A stretch of DNA of 64,000 nucleotides from Metridium senile (GCA_949775045.1 OX459104.1:6095306-6159305); one strand, 5' to 3'. Positions 10,195 through 28,995 are shown, counted from the stretch's first letter. The notes: generated by a model not told the origin, from the sequence alone. Made by a program: numbers and translations.

Positions 10195-10430
10195 ATAGAC
10201 CTTAATTTCACGGTTATCATTGAACATCGTCGGCCTCAATAGCATGTAATACATTCTTTACAATTAGACTACAGACTGGAATTTGAATTGTTTGGTAATG
10301 TGTACATTACTGCGAGCTGTAGTCAAATTGTAAAGTATACGTTACACGCTATGGAGGCTGATGTTGATGATGTAAACTGTGAAAACTGTGAAAAGATCTG
10401 TTGGGTAGATCGTTTATTGCATTGTATAAT
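10195..10430. mobile_element. MITE of the TTTGACTACAG family overlapping the ARL1 3' UTR
   Basis: Facing arms contain GGCCTCAATAGCATGTAA / TTCTTTACAATTAGACTACAG and the complement CTGTAGTCAAATTGTAAAG... ATGGAGGCTG. Copies lie near 23065 and 47225. The right arm contains the AATAAA on the minus strand nearest to the ARL1 stop codon. Confidence 0.65.
10413..10418 (-). terminator. AATAAA polyadenylation hexamer for ARL1
   Basis: On the minus strand this hexamer falls about 110 nt after the ARL1 stop. It sits within a MITE, so the transposon may have supplied the 3' end signal. Not tested by transcripts. Confidence 0.45.
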
Positions 10431-10526
10431 CTTTCTACAGTCCCAAACCTTACTTATTTCTCCACTATTATTGTTGTTAACAACAAAATTATTTGTACAA
10501 TTCAAGGTAATAAGATGTTTGGTTAA

Positions 10527-16907
<6,381 letters not shown>

Positions 16908-18587
16908 TACAATTGTTAGTAAATTTGTAAGCGAAAATGACTGCGTGGCCAATGGGGAACACTGCTGACTTGTTATGATTGACTGAGTACCCATGAGCGC
17001 TAGCGGGCATACCACAGGTAACCCAATCACAATGACCGAAAAAATTTGAACCACAGGTAGCCCAAGAACAGAGTCACAGGATTAAAAATATTTCGCTACA
17101 TGTTTTACAAATATATTTAACAATTGGTTTTAGGTTTTGAAAAAAATTGCTTTTATCACACAATGTGTTTGTTTGTTCTTTGATAATGTCTGAACGTAGT
17201 TTTATACGTACTAAAAGATTCGCAATTCACTGATGAGTTTTTGACGAAAGTACACGTTGTAACGCAACGCTTTTAATGAAGCTGGCACGTCGAATCGACT
17301 AACGTGATGGCCTTTTTTCGCGCTATAAAAGTACAACAAAATACTCATAATCACCACCACTATCAACATCACTATCAAAATCACCATTATCAACGTCACC
17401 GTGATTTTCCCGTGCTATAAAAGTACAACAAAATAATCATAATCACCACCACTATCATCATCACTATTACAATCACCATTATCGCTATAAAAGTACAACA
17501 AAACAACAAAAGGTTTTTTAGTAAATTTTTATTATTCAAAATACAATCAATCTTGATTCACAAACGTCATCTAATATATAAATAAACTACAAACTAATAT
17601 AATTGAAGATTGATTCATAAATATCAATAAATACATCACGAATTAACAAAAACTATTGATGAAAAACTAAGCGTTTATCTCTTGATAGACCAACAGAAAT
17701 CGAAATGTGGCGGCACTGGCTAGCCTCGTGTTCACGTTGAAAAACAATAGAGTTTGGCATCTATGAGAAGCTAGCCAGTCAAGAACAATAGTTATTCAAA
17801 GTTGTCGCCATTTTTTCGATTCAGTATTTGACGTGGTAAATACAGCCGCAAAGTTCCACTCCCCACAAATGTAGCCTGCGTTACATCCGGACTTTTTCTC
17901 GGTTATACAAATGAAGCATTGCAGTTTTACGACACTAAAAACGGCTGCGGGGGAGACATTTTAGGAAATTGTTTGAAGGGTCGAGCTTAACTTAGCCTCC
18001 GTTGCATCCGGAATTTTTTTCGTAAAGTCCGTTTATACGAAGGGACTTTACGAAGAAAATTCCGGATGCAACGCAAGCTAGTTTAACCTGCCGCCCTATT
18101 ACATCATATGGTCCGTCCCTAATTACTGAAGAGGATACGTACTTCACAAATTTTCTTTGAAACCACTTTACGAAGATGCAAAAACGAAATTATAAACTAT
18201 ATCTCTTAAAGAGTATTTGAACTATCAAAATTAGTTTTACAGCACAAATCACTGCATTGGGAAACGCTATTTAGCTTGGATTATGATATTTTTTGATATG
18301 TCAATCAACTTTGGAAGCGGAGCTTACGTAAATTCGAAAAGTAATTGGTTAATTTGATGTAAGATTCTCCTACAAACTGATTGACGGATCCAAAAAAAAA
18401 ACCCAATCAAATTGGAATTGGAAATGAAAATTTGACGCTATTTGCGACAATGATTTTCTCTGTCAAGTCAATCAATTATTATATTGCAATTAATGCGTTA
18501 TTACCTTAATCTTATTTTAAACATAGTTACATGGTAACCTATACTATATCAGTTATTTTCATATTATTATATTACAGCGTTCTTTCA
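16908..18587. other. intergenic DNA upstream of ARL1
   Basis: Contains the ARL1 5' region, CAT-type microsatellite at about 17340-17490 with repeated GCTATAAAAGTACAACAAAA, and a hairpin at 17998-18073 (arms GTTGCATCCGGAATTTT / complement). No coding exon was recognised. Confidence 0.5.
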
Positions 18588-18890
18588 ATAGTCCCCTTCA
18601 CAGTTCCCTGCGCCATCTTGAAAGGTAACCGGGCCTTTGCATCGAAGCGAGACGAACGTTGAGCTTGCAATAAAAGAAACCTTTAATGAAACACCTAGCC
18701 TTTGAAAACGGACGTTCTTTCGAGGGGGGAAGAGGAGCGAAAGAACATCTGTTTTCTCCGGCTATTAAACACCTTGCCGGACAATTATTCAAGTGGCTCT
18801 ATCATTGCAAGCCCAACGTTCGTCTCGCTTCGATGCAAAGGCCAAGCTACCTTTCAAGATGGCGCAGGGTGCTATGAAGGGTGCTATTAG
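18588..18890. mobile_element. foldback element with CAATAGTCCCCTTCA end
   Basis: Left arm includes GCGCCATCTTGAAAGGTA and GCATCGAAGCGAGACGAACG; the right arm has their complements and ends GGGTGCTATTAG. The open frames across it are palindrome artefacts. A fragment recurs near 42505-42575 in a TYMS intron. Confidence 0.65.
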
Positions 18891-19391
18891 GCCTTATATT
18901 TGTGATATTTTAACTATTCATTCAAAGATCATGATTCCATACTTGAAGGTGCAAATGTTCCAAATTCTGTGTCAGCGGTTTACTGTCGAAAACAACCCAA
19001 GTGGAAAACGCTGTGCATGTAACTTCAATTTATAACACGTGCATATTTGGCAATGAAACCCATATTTGCATGGGTTTGAAGCAAAGTGACTGGTTCGTTT
19101 ATCTCGATTTGGCCCCAGTCCTTTTTCCATCCATCCATTCTATTGAAGGGTGTCTCACAAAGAGCTAAAGGTCGGGCGTTGATGCCTAAAAATGAGAAAG
19201 AGACATTTACACATTTGCAGAGAAAGATTAGACTACGAGCAGGCCCTCTTTTCTCTCCAGAATCAGTGATCTATTTCCGGTGCGCTCCACAGTAATCCCG
19301 CAACACTTTATCACTGATTTTGGAGGGAAAGGAGGGACTGCTAGTAGTCTAGAGAAAGATCGGTGGAAAGCACGAAGAATCAGTCGGGTTT

Positions 19392-22300
19392 CTAGAAGCC
19401 AAAGTTAATAAAATGCTTATCGTTTACCATTTGTTCGGGGAGTACTTGGTAAGGTGGTGAAGGTTTCCTTGCGTTACGACATAGATAACAATCTGGTAGA
19501 CAGCCTTGATTCTGTAATGAATGGAAGAGAAAACATAAATGAATGGGAAGGAAGGGATGACGAATTGAGATAAATGAGCAGTAGCAGGGTTTTGACATTT
19601 CTTGGTATCTTAGGGTATCCAAAATTGGAAATCCGGCCCATCGATTTCAGTGCTTTTTTGTTTTATGTTTTTTCCTAGGGGCTCAAAATCGTCTGTACCA
19701 TGCCTTTTTTTAAGGACTTCCTAAATGTTGGCGTATTTTTGAAAATTCCCGGTATCAAATCTGCATGGTAAACAGCGCTAGCTTTGATACTGTAATGATT
19801 GGAAGAGAAAACATAAACAAAAGGGAAGGAACGGAATGGAAGATGACTCGGGCGACTTGGCGTCTTCTCGGATAAGGACGTTAATCTCTCCACACTACCC
19901 TCATTGACCTGCATTGTAAAGACGTAAAAGATTGGTAACCACTGCATGCGGACGTAACAAATCCTGGCAGTGACCACCCTAGCTCAGTGAGCTGGTTTAT
20001 ACTAATACATACTAACTACTATAATCTCCTTACGATCGGTCAGCGGTTCGTACGATAATTGTACATGCCACGCCTTGTTTAAAGGACTTGGTTCCGATAT
20101 CTTGCAATGTTTTTGGAAAGGAAAATTCCCGTCGAGCATCCCCCCACCCCCCTTTGGACAACAACAAAACCTACATTTGATTGTTTCTTTTCCTGTTCTT
20201 TGTTGTCGTTTGCATCGTCTTCAAAATGGACTCTCTTCTGTTCTTTCTTGATGTCCCTCACAATACAAGTGTCTGGTGGTGTTGTGTTGTGTGTAGTGTT
20301 CGGTAGTTCGTGCTCCTCACCAAGATATTCACCGTATATTTGTTTCCATTGTGTTGGCGCCGTTATTTTCGAGTGACCTTGACATTGACTTTCACTGAAA
20401 TGAGATAAACATATATCTTAGAAACGTTGTTCAAGAAACAAAATATGGGCATACACTTATTTAAAAAAGGTTGTCATGGTGATTCAGTAATTGAAAAAAA
20501 TATAAAAACGTTATTCAAGGCCAAGGTATGACAATACAAGACGGGAAGGAATTATGGGTTCTTTTTCAAGGCCAAGGTCGTGTAACTGAAGACGGTAAGG
20601 CATTATGGGTTGTTTTTCAAGGCCAAGGCCGTATTACTCAAGGCGGAAGAAATTATGGGTAAACACGTATTAAAAACCGTTTCAAAAGGCCAATGTCATA
20701 CATGCCGCTAAAATGGAAAGGAAATACGAGCGTGTATAATCTGATGATGTTGGTAATACTCAAAGTGCTTAAAGTCACTAGCTATTCCTGTCAAATTAAA
20801 AAACTGACAGTGTGTAGTGTAATACTATAGTTTTGAGTTCAGTTTTCATTGCTCAGCCTTATTGACTTCGACAGCATTTGATATATTCTTTTGTATTTAG
20901 TACACTAGCTCGCGGCGTGCGAGCAATTTTTCTTTGACAAGTTTTCCTTGACAGCATCACAACCCTCGATAGCATTTGATATATTCTTTTGTATTTAGTA
21001 CAGCCCGTGGTAAGGCAAGGAATACAATCATCAACAAACAGTTTAAATAGTTGAGTCTATATACACCTAGTTCAATTAACGTTGTCCATCTGGAATGGTT
21101 GATCTGAGACCGATAGGAATTGTGGGAGCTCGTTAAACTGCATATTAATATTTACTTCTGAAATACTGTTATCCATAATTCAGCACCATTCAAATGTGAT
21201 TAAAACAATGTATTTGGAATTTAATGAGCTCCCACAATTCCTATCGGTCTCAGATCAACCATTCCAGATGGACAACGTTAATTGAAATAGGTGTATACAT
21301 ATAAGATTGAGTAACTGACGCGAAGAACCCGAAACTGGAGTGTTATATTATTTTATAAGGAAAGAAATTCTTACAAACCTTGTTCTTAGAGCTTCTGTGG
21401 ATTCAGTATAACTATCTACGAAAAATAAAGATAACAAATCAATAAAAAAATACTGACAATGACAATAAAACTACTTGTAGCTATGGTGTTGATGATGGTG
21501 ATTATGATGGTGACGTTATCTAGCACCGCTGTACTATTTGACAAAAGGTGCATTTGCACAGGGATAATCTCAATACTCCAGTTTCATGTTATCTAGCACC
21601 GCTGTACTATTTGACAAAAGGTGCATTTGCACAGGGATAATCTCAATACTCCAGTTTCATGTTATCTAGCACCGCTGTACTATTTGACAAAAGGTGCATT
21701 TGCACAGGGATAATCTCAATACTCTAGTTTCATGTTATCTAGCACCGCTGTACTATTTGACAAAAGGTGCATTTGCACAGGGATAATCTCAATACTCCAG
21801 TTTCATGTTATCTAGCACCGCTGTACTATTTGACAAAAGGTGCATTTGCGCAGGGATAGCCTCAATACTCCAGTTTCATGTTATCTAGCACTGCTGTACT
21901 ATTTGACAAAAGGCGCATTTACACAGGGATACTCTCGATTCGTTGTCCAAATATTCACAAATCCCAAGCAACTGCACGAAAAAGTGTTATCGCTTAACAA
22001 TAGAAAACACATCTAAATTTATTCTGACTTGAGCAGGCTATCACTGTTCAAATGCGCCTTTTGTCAAATAGTACAGTGGTTTTATAAATAGCATGAAACA
22101 GGTCTATAGTGCTTTCCAAGCCCCCAAGGCATATTGAGTCTCATATAAAATTTATTTGAAATAAAAAGCAAATATACTGCAATCGGATATGCTCCCTAAA
22201 TGTATCGAATGTATTGTTTCAGATATAGTGCACTAAAAATAAAATTATAAATGATTATAATATATTTTATTTTTAAACAATATCATATGATCCAAAATGC

Positions 22301-25300
22301 ATTTCGTCCTTGCAATACACTTTTCAATATTCAGTAGTCAACGCTTTTTGAAATAGCTGTATATATCACTAAATCTCTTTAGCGGTTATTGCTTTAATTC
22401 ATTATGACGTCACAATGTGTTTACAGTGGGGGATAGAATCGCCGAAAACAATGGCAATTTCAACTAAATCTTCCTTCTCTTTGAAAATTGAGCTTCAAAT
22501 TATCTAGTTTTTATGTATGTTATGTGTCTATGTTTATACTTTCATATTTATGGCATTTTGTTGTCATTTCTTTCCTCTCCGTCTTGTAAATGTAATTTTT
22601 ATTGTGTATTCCCGTATTGTTGTTATGAATCTGTCCCCCACTGGCGTCCATGATCCTTAGCGTTAAGAATGTTTTGATGTGACGTCATAGTGAAATAGGA
22701 CAATTGAATTGCGTCGTCATCATCATCTTAATTTATAAGTGAGTTGTGATCACCGCGGTAAACTAAGCAGTTGAAGTTTTTTTTATCTGGCTTTTCTAAT
22801 GGACCTACTCGAATCGAATAAACGCCGCGGCGCTAACTAAATTTTTCTCGATCTCACTGTCCCCTTCTTGATCAGAACTACGAATATTGGGGAGATAACT
22901 TAATGGGCGAGCGTTGAAATATAATTACTTTGAACTGAAGAATATAGCTTTTGATGAAAAAAAAATACTTCCAATGCTGTTCTAGAGTAAGATTATAGAG
23001 TTAAAGTGCAGCGCTTAATTATTCGAGGGCGGCGCTTATTCGAGTCAATACGGTAATGCAATAATTCTTTTCACAGTTGTCGTCGATCAACCTCAGCCTC
23101 GATGACGCGTAAACACTTACAAACTCCATGGGCTATAGTCAAATTCTAAAGAATATATTATACGTTTTCGAGGCTGAGGTTAATGTAAGAGAATTGTGAA
23201 ATGGTTTATTGCTTAAATTACACTAGCCTGCGTAAGCAGACCCTTATTAGCACTCGAAACGTCTCCTGCCTTGTTGGCGGGAGACGTTTCGAGCGCTAAT
23301 AAGGGTCTGCTTACGCAGTCTAAAATTACAGCGACGATCACTAGAGTGGTTTTCATAAACCCGTGAAACAAAAGCGAAGAATGACTTTTCAACCAACGTG
23401 ACGTCATTCGTCCCAGTCCCCAGACCCCATTTTTAGTGAAAATAAGCAAACTTTTCGGGGAAAATTGTTTTGAACAATTTCAAATTTTGTAGATGTATAA
23501 ATAAGATATTTAACTATGGTATTGAGTAGAAATTGCGTTCGCATCATGTGCACTTTAAATAGTAATAGCCAGAATCAAACAAAAGAAAACAGAAGAATTA
23601 GAACGTAATAGTACTTAATACGCTAACATGTATTTCACAAGTTTATGAAAATCACTCTATCATAATGTTATAAGCAATATAATGACGTTTACACTTCGCT
23701 CACACAAGAGTGAAATCCACTCGAATGACGAACACCCTAGGCTTGGTCATGCTTTAAAAACGCTCTCAGTATTCAAGATATTTAGTTGTATAATTCAATA
23801 GATATTGGCCCTTTACACTCATGCAAGAGGACCCACAGATCGTCCACAGATCGTCGACGATTTTTCCGTCTAGACCGGCGATTTTTCCGTCATAAGACGA
23901 CTTGTCCGTCATAAGACGATTTGTCTGTCATAAGACGATTTGTCTGTCATAAGACGATTTGTCTGTCATAAGACGATTTGTCTGTCATAAGACGATTTGT
24001 CCGTCATAAGACGATTTGTCCGTCATAAGACGATTTGTCTGTCATAAGACGATTTGTCTGTCATAAGACGATTTGTCCGTCATAAGACGATTTGCCTGTC
24101 ATAAGACGATTTGTCCGTCATAAGACAATTTTTCTGTCTTCTAGTGTGAAAAAATTAACGACTGTTATATGTCAACGGATCGCTTCGTCAGACTCAATTG
24201 AGCATTAAAATGAAATTAAAATCGTCTCGGTATGTGATATGACGCACGCTTCATGGTCGAGTAAGTATTTCTCATAGATTGCTAGTCTTGACGCCGCCAG
24301 AGGGGCCATCATTGAGAGTCATAGAAATAGAGAGGAGAAAAAGAGAAAAATATGAAATTGAAAGAAAAAATGAAATGTTATTGAAACTAATAAGGAAATA
24401 AAAATGAGAAATAACGTGAATGAGAATCAAAATGAAAACGAAAAAGGTTTTGAAGCAGTAGAAGGTTCAGAAAATAATGACATGAAAAAAGGCAAGTGTT
24501 CACTGTAAAACAGGAACAAAAAAAGCATGAATAAAAGCAAATAGTTAACTGAAGCATATAAAGATATATACATGTATATAGAAAATAACACCGACTAAAT
24601 TGAAATAAAACAAAATATATTAATCTAAACTATTTATTTATTAAAACAGGACAATCAATAATACGAATGAGAATAAACATTAATAAAAAGCAAGCAATAA
24701 AGCAAACTTAGAATTAAAATAAAACAAAATATAATAATATCAAATAAAAGTTCAATTCAATTCAAATAAATTGGAGTAAAATTAGTTAAAACAAGAGAAA
24801 AACATGGATGTCAGAATAAAAAAAATGATTAACTCATTAACCGCCTTTTGGGTAGCTATTTGGATCATACATTTACGACATCATCGTATACAGCCCAGAC
24901 AATATTAACTTCACCGTTATCCAACAGAAACAGGAAAAACCCCGAACCGATATGGACAAGAGAGATCGAGAGAGATTAAAAAAAAACTGGATGAAAAAAT
25001 GAAGATAAAAGAAAGGTGTAGAGGCTACGAAAAACCGAAACAACGACAAAGGATATGACGATGCAAGAAGCTTACGCAAGAGAATTAAAATAACATTGAT
25101 AATTCACTTAGCAAAATAATCAAAATTATAACATGCAAAAAGTAGTTTTTTGCAAGCTAATTCAGTCAGGAAAAGAAAACTAGTTGAATTAGGCAAAATA
25201 AACACTTTTAACAATGTGTAAAATGACAAGTGACAAAACACAAAATGGACAAAAAAGACCATTGATAATTCACTTAGCAAAATAATCAAAATTATAACAT

Positions 25301-28300
25301 GCGAAAAGTAGTTTTTTTGCAAGCTAATTCAGTCAGGAAAGGAAAACTAGTTGAATTAGGCAAAATAAACACTTTTAACAATGTGTAAATTGGCAAGTGA
25401 CAAAACGCAGAATGAACAAAAATAACATTTATAATTCACTGAGCAAAACAATCAAAATTCTAACATACGAAAAGTAGATTTTGCAAGGAACGTGGCAGGT
25501 CGATCAAACTAATTCAGTCAGGAAAGGACAACTATTTGTATTAAGCAAAATAAACACTCTTAATGTGTAAATTGGCGAGTGTCAAAAGGCGAGATAATAA
25601 AGTGATAGATCACGTAGTTTAGTGTTAAGTATCTTTGGGAAACAAATCAATCAAGAATTAAAGAATGAATAAAAGAATTAAATGAACGAATTAATGAATT
25701 AAAAATAAGAAGGAATAAAATAAATTGGAAAAATTAATGAACAAATAAGTATCTTTGGGAAACAAATCAATCAAGAAAGAATGAATAAAAGAATTAAATG
25801 AGCGAATTAATGAATGAAAAATAAGAAGGAATAAATGAATTGGAAAAAACAAATGGAAGAATTAATAAATGTTAATGAATGAGTAAATGAATAAAAAATA
25901 AATGAAGCAAGGAAGGAATGAATCGGAAAAGTATGAATAAATATGAATGAAGGAATAAATGAATAAATGAATGAACGAACGAACGAATTAATGAAAGAAT
26001 GAATAAAAAAATGAATGAATGAATGAATAAATAAATAAAAGAATGAATGAATAAATGAATGAATAAATAAATAAAAGAATGAATGAATAAATGAATGAAT
26101 GAATAAATGAATGAATAAATAAATAAATAAAAGAATGAATAAGTGAATGAGTGAACAAACAAATGAATGAATGAAACATAAATAAATGAATGAGAGTAAG
26201 AAATGACGAAAACAGGAAGTAAAGAATAAGAAAGAAAGAGAAGAATAGACCAAACACAGGAAGAAAAAGAAGACGTAAAAAGGTAAAAAAGGAAGCATAT
26301 CAACGACAAAAGAATCATAAATAAAAACATGACAAAGAAATACAGCAACAACATATAACATAAGAGGAAGAAGGAAGAAAAACAACCAAAAGAATCATCA
26401 ATATAGCTGAGAAAAAATAAGGAATTGAAGCAAAAAAAAACATCGAAAAAGAAAATATATATATATATGTGAAAAATACAATCATATCGACAGGAACTAA
26501 AAAGAAGAAAGGAAGAAAGACGAAAAAATCAAAAGAATCATCAAGATAATTTAGAAAAAGAAAGGGAGGAACAAAAAAAAATCTAAAATGAGAAAAACAT
26601 TATGAAAAAAAAAATGAAAAAATCCAATCATATTGACAGGCACTTGAAAGAAGAAGGAAGAAGAAAAAAAAAGAATCGTCATTATAGTTGAAAAAAATAA
26701 GGAAAGGAAGAAAAAAAAATCATCGAAAATGCAAAGAAATATATACTATGAAAAAAAAATACAAAATACAATCATATTGAAAGGAACTTGAAAGAAGGAA
26801 GAAAAAAAAAGAATCGTCATTATAGTTGAAAAAAATAAAGAAAGGAAGAAAAAAGATCATCGAAAATGCAAAGAAATATATACTATGAAAAAAATTACAA
26901 AATACAATCATATTGACAGGTACTTGAAAGATACGGAAGAAGGGAAAAAAATTAAAAGAAATATCAATAAAGTTGAAAAAAAAAAGAAAGTAAGGAAAGA
27001 GAAAAAATCAAAAATGAAAAAAATCAGGAGCCCATGAAAAAATATATGAAGAAAATAGAAAAATACAAAAATTGACAGGAACTCCTGGAAGTCATATCAG
27101 CTAAAGTCTATTTGCTTTAGGTTGGAATATATACAATATAATATTGCAAAAACAACTAAAGCTAGTTATTCAAAACAATGACAAAAGAATTGAAAATTGG
27201 TTGTAAAAACACATAACATTCTGGCTACAACTCGAAGATTAAAATGTTTTGAAAAACCTTTAATAAATTACAAAAAAATGAAAAAATCAGAAAAAAATGA
27301 GAAAAAATGAGAAAAAATGAGAAATTTAACAATGAATGCTAAAAGAATTACAAAATTTCGATAAGTAGAAGTAAGCCAAATCTCCTCTTTTCTAGAATGA
27401 ATTCTCGATTTACAATCTTGAAATGAACGTGAGACTTACAACACATCGATACATATCAGTCTGGTATCACATAACAGACTGACTTAATCAGATTTCAACC
27501 CTAAAAGGAAAACCCGTGATATTTGGCATAGTTTAGCTGATCATTTCAATGATACCGCGAATTATCTGAGCAAGACGCGAGAATTAAAAAATAAATACGC
27601 AAATATTTTTTTAGAAAGTAAACTAAAATGTTATATTAAAATTTATACTCCGAGGAAGGGTAAGCGTTCTCAACGTCAGTAAGTAGAGTTGTCATTTTTA
27701 CGGTGAAAAGTCACCATTTTTACGACGACGGATTAACGTCATATAAAACGTCAACTACGCTCCCTTTTTCAAGATTTTACCATTCGAAATATCAATAATA
27801 GCGTTATTTCAATTTTAAGGGAATTCAACAAAGAAGAGACCAAAAATAAATGCTTTATGGTTGAAAATTTCACTAAAAATTAAGTATTAAAAGTATAATT
27901 AACAATTTATCTGCGAATATCACGAAATATCAATAATAAAAACGATAATATTTTACTGAGAAAACTGATTCCAAATTTTTAACAGAGTTTAATTAAAACT
28001 AGAACACATGGATGAACAGGAAATTTGTGGTTAAGAAACATAATCGAGAGGAAAAAGCCAATTTGAAAACCGAAAGGAATGGAATTTAATTAATCAACAG
28101 AATTTGCGCCAATATTTTCATCGTAACATAAAACTTCAGAAACATTTTCAGCATTTTTATTGCATGAAGTATCTGAATTTCTTGAAGTTTTAAAACATGA
28201 TTGGATACTCTTGGCTCCAGAGGAATTTTTCCCGATAATCGACATCGGAAAATATTAAGGCTTAAAAGATTTATGAACGAGCGGTGGCGTACCAATGCGC

Positions 28301-28995
28301 TTCATCGCACATGATGATGACAATTAAAGGCAAAATATTCAGATTAAAATTTTCACTAGTCATAATAAACCCCAATATTAGTAAATATTGAATTAAAATT
28401 TAATTTTGCTTCTTATTAAGAAAAACTCGCTTTTTAAAATATAGTAAAAAGAGTCTTTTTGGTGCCATGTTTGTAATAATAAAATATTTCTGACAACTTG
28501 CATGCAGTTAATTCGTCAGAAAAAAACGAAACAAAAATGTTTTTGTGTGTACAAGTAACACGCGAATGTTAGATAATTTATAGCAATAAAGAATAAATAT
28601 TGAAAAATACGAATTGTAGTTTTTAATGGCTGTGTTTATCTGTTTGTGTATTTGACTATTAAGCTGAAATATCTGGAGTTTAGTACGGGTTGAATCAAGC
28701 CATGCGAGAATGAATAATATCAAGAAGAACAAGACCCATGCCTAAATTCAAGCAATTTTTTTTAAATATCAATCTTATTTTATTTGAAAGACTTCTGTTT
28801 CATGTAAACACTTAAGTATATTTTTAAATTAGCGAATTTTTCAAGTTCTAGAGACCATAATTCATAAATGATAAAATTCAATATCGTAAACTTGAAAAAC
28901 TTACCATCCTTGAAGACTAAAGACTGAAATTTGTAGACTTTTCGATTGACTTTTGTCCATCTGACAGAACAGCTTTCACAAACCGTTTGTATCAT
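19392..28995 (-). CDS. unidentified four-exon gene, 155 residues
   Basis: Assembled from exons 28905-28995, 21379-21415, 20175-20394 and 19392-19511. All have GT/AG borders and phases fit throughout (91+37+220+120 nt = 156 codons with stop). The protein starts MIQTVCESCSVRWTKV. Exon 3 has an acidic/basic helix (RDIKKEQKRVHFEDD) and exon 4 a Cys-rich turn (GCLPDCYLCRNARK) followed by a hydrophobic end, HFINFGF. CxxC-like pairs occur near both ends (CESC, CYLC), so metal binding is possible, but no domain is recognised. The frame is open about 40 codons upstream of the chosen ATG without another Met, so a further 5' exon is possible. Intron 1 is about 7.5 kb and packed with satellites. The terminal-exon acceptor has a decayed copy upstream. 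Confidence 0.6.
19735..19835 (-). pseudogene. decayed copy of the terminal-exon acceptor
   Basis: On the minus strand CATTACAG followed by TATCAAAGCTAGC (about 19802 down to 19780) mirrors the real exon 4 start CATTACAG|AATCAAGGCTGTC, and the intron side (AACATAAA..GGGAAGGAA) matches too. The copy is frameless. Confidence 0.55.
20510..20690 (+). repeat. 58 bp tandem repeat, three copies
   Basis: Unit: TTCAAGGCCAAGG, then ACTNAAGACGG-like, then AATTATGGGT. Copies start near 20515, 20573 and 20626; in intron 2 of the unidentified gene. Confidence 0.75.
21059..21297. mobile_element. 239 bp MITE with TATACACCTA ends, intact copy 1
   Basis: Long, nearly perfect inverted ends containing AATTAACGTTGTCCATCTGG and GAGACCGATAGGAATTGT, with a short AT-rich centre. 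A second intact copy is at 62963-63227, and a copy split by an insertion at 59879-61729. Confidence 0.85.
21515..22099. repeat. 73 bp satellite formed on one arm of a MITE
   Basis: Six copies starting at 21515, 21588, 21661, 21734, 21807 and 21880, unit GTTATCTAGCACCGCTGTAC...CTCCAGTTTCAT. The sequence then runs through a single-copy centre (TGTTATCGCTTAACAATAG) to one inverted arm ending GCATGAAAC near 22099. The unexpanded element is at 48324-48547. Confidence 0.92.
22100..23064. other. intronic DNA, nothing recognised
   Basis: AT-rich intron sequence of the unidentified gene. I see no exon, satellite or clear foldback here. Confidence 0.4.
23065..23205. mobile_element. MITE of the TTTGACTACAG family, short copy
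   Basis: CACAGTTGTCGTCGATCAACCTCAGCCTCGATG-type left arm (read from 23072) faces GGCTATAGTCAAATTCTAAAG and CGAGGCTGAGGTTAAT on the right. Confidence 0.6.
23229..23318. repeat. 90 bp near-perfect hairpin
   Basis: Arms of about 39 bp beginning TGCGTAAGCAGACCCTTATT, loop near CCTTGTTGG. Likely a tiny foldback element; it could form a stable RNA hairpin in the intron transcript. Confidence 0.75.
23877..24150 (+). repeat. 19 bp satellite, about 13 copies, at a foldback end
   Basis: Unit GACGATTTGTCTGTCATAA with T/C variation at one site, contiguous with no spacers. It is flanked by GACGATTTTTCCGTC at the left and AATTTTTCTGTCTTCTAGTGTGAAA at the right (about 24128-24152), which match the ends of the element in ARL1 intron 4. 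Confidence 0.92.
24340..27345 (+). repeat. 3 kb purine-rich low-complexity tract
   Basis: The plus strand is dominated by A and G (GAAAAA, GAAGAA, GAATGAAT motifs). Sub-repeats: a 164 bp unit three times from about 25095, a 119 bp unit twice from about 25629, GAATGAATAAAT-type tetranucleotides at 25880-26190, and a unit of about 138 bp from 26440 to 26930. Long minus-strand frames rich in FIHS are repeat artefacts. Confidence 0.85.
25095..25600 (+). repeat. 164 bp satellite, three copies
   Basis: Unit contains ATAATTCACTTAGCAAAATA, a GCAAGCTAATTCAGTCAGG segment and ACACTTTTAACAATGTGTAA; starts near 25095, 25259 and 25424. The third copy is the most diverged. Confidence 0.85.
27346..28904. 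other. intronic DNA, nothing recognised
   Basis: AT-rich DNA between the purine tract and exon 1 of the unidentified gene. Frames of 60-75 codons show no coding signal I can support. Confidence 0.4.

Noticed and set aside
18598..19035. Overlapping 60-80 codon frames with similar peptides on both strands
   Set aside because: They arise from the inverted arms of the 18588-18890 foldback.
23877..24150. CRISPR-like short repeat array
   Set aside because: The 19 bp units are contiguous with no unique spacers, and the setting is eukaryotic.
25807..26385. 192-codon frame rich in FIHSFIHS
   Set aside because: Translation of GAATGAATAAAT repeats on the opposite strand; no non-repeat sequence or splice context.
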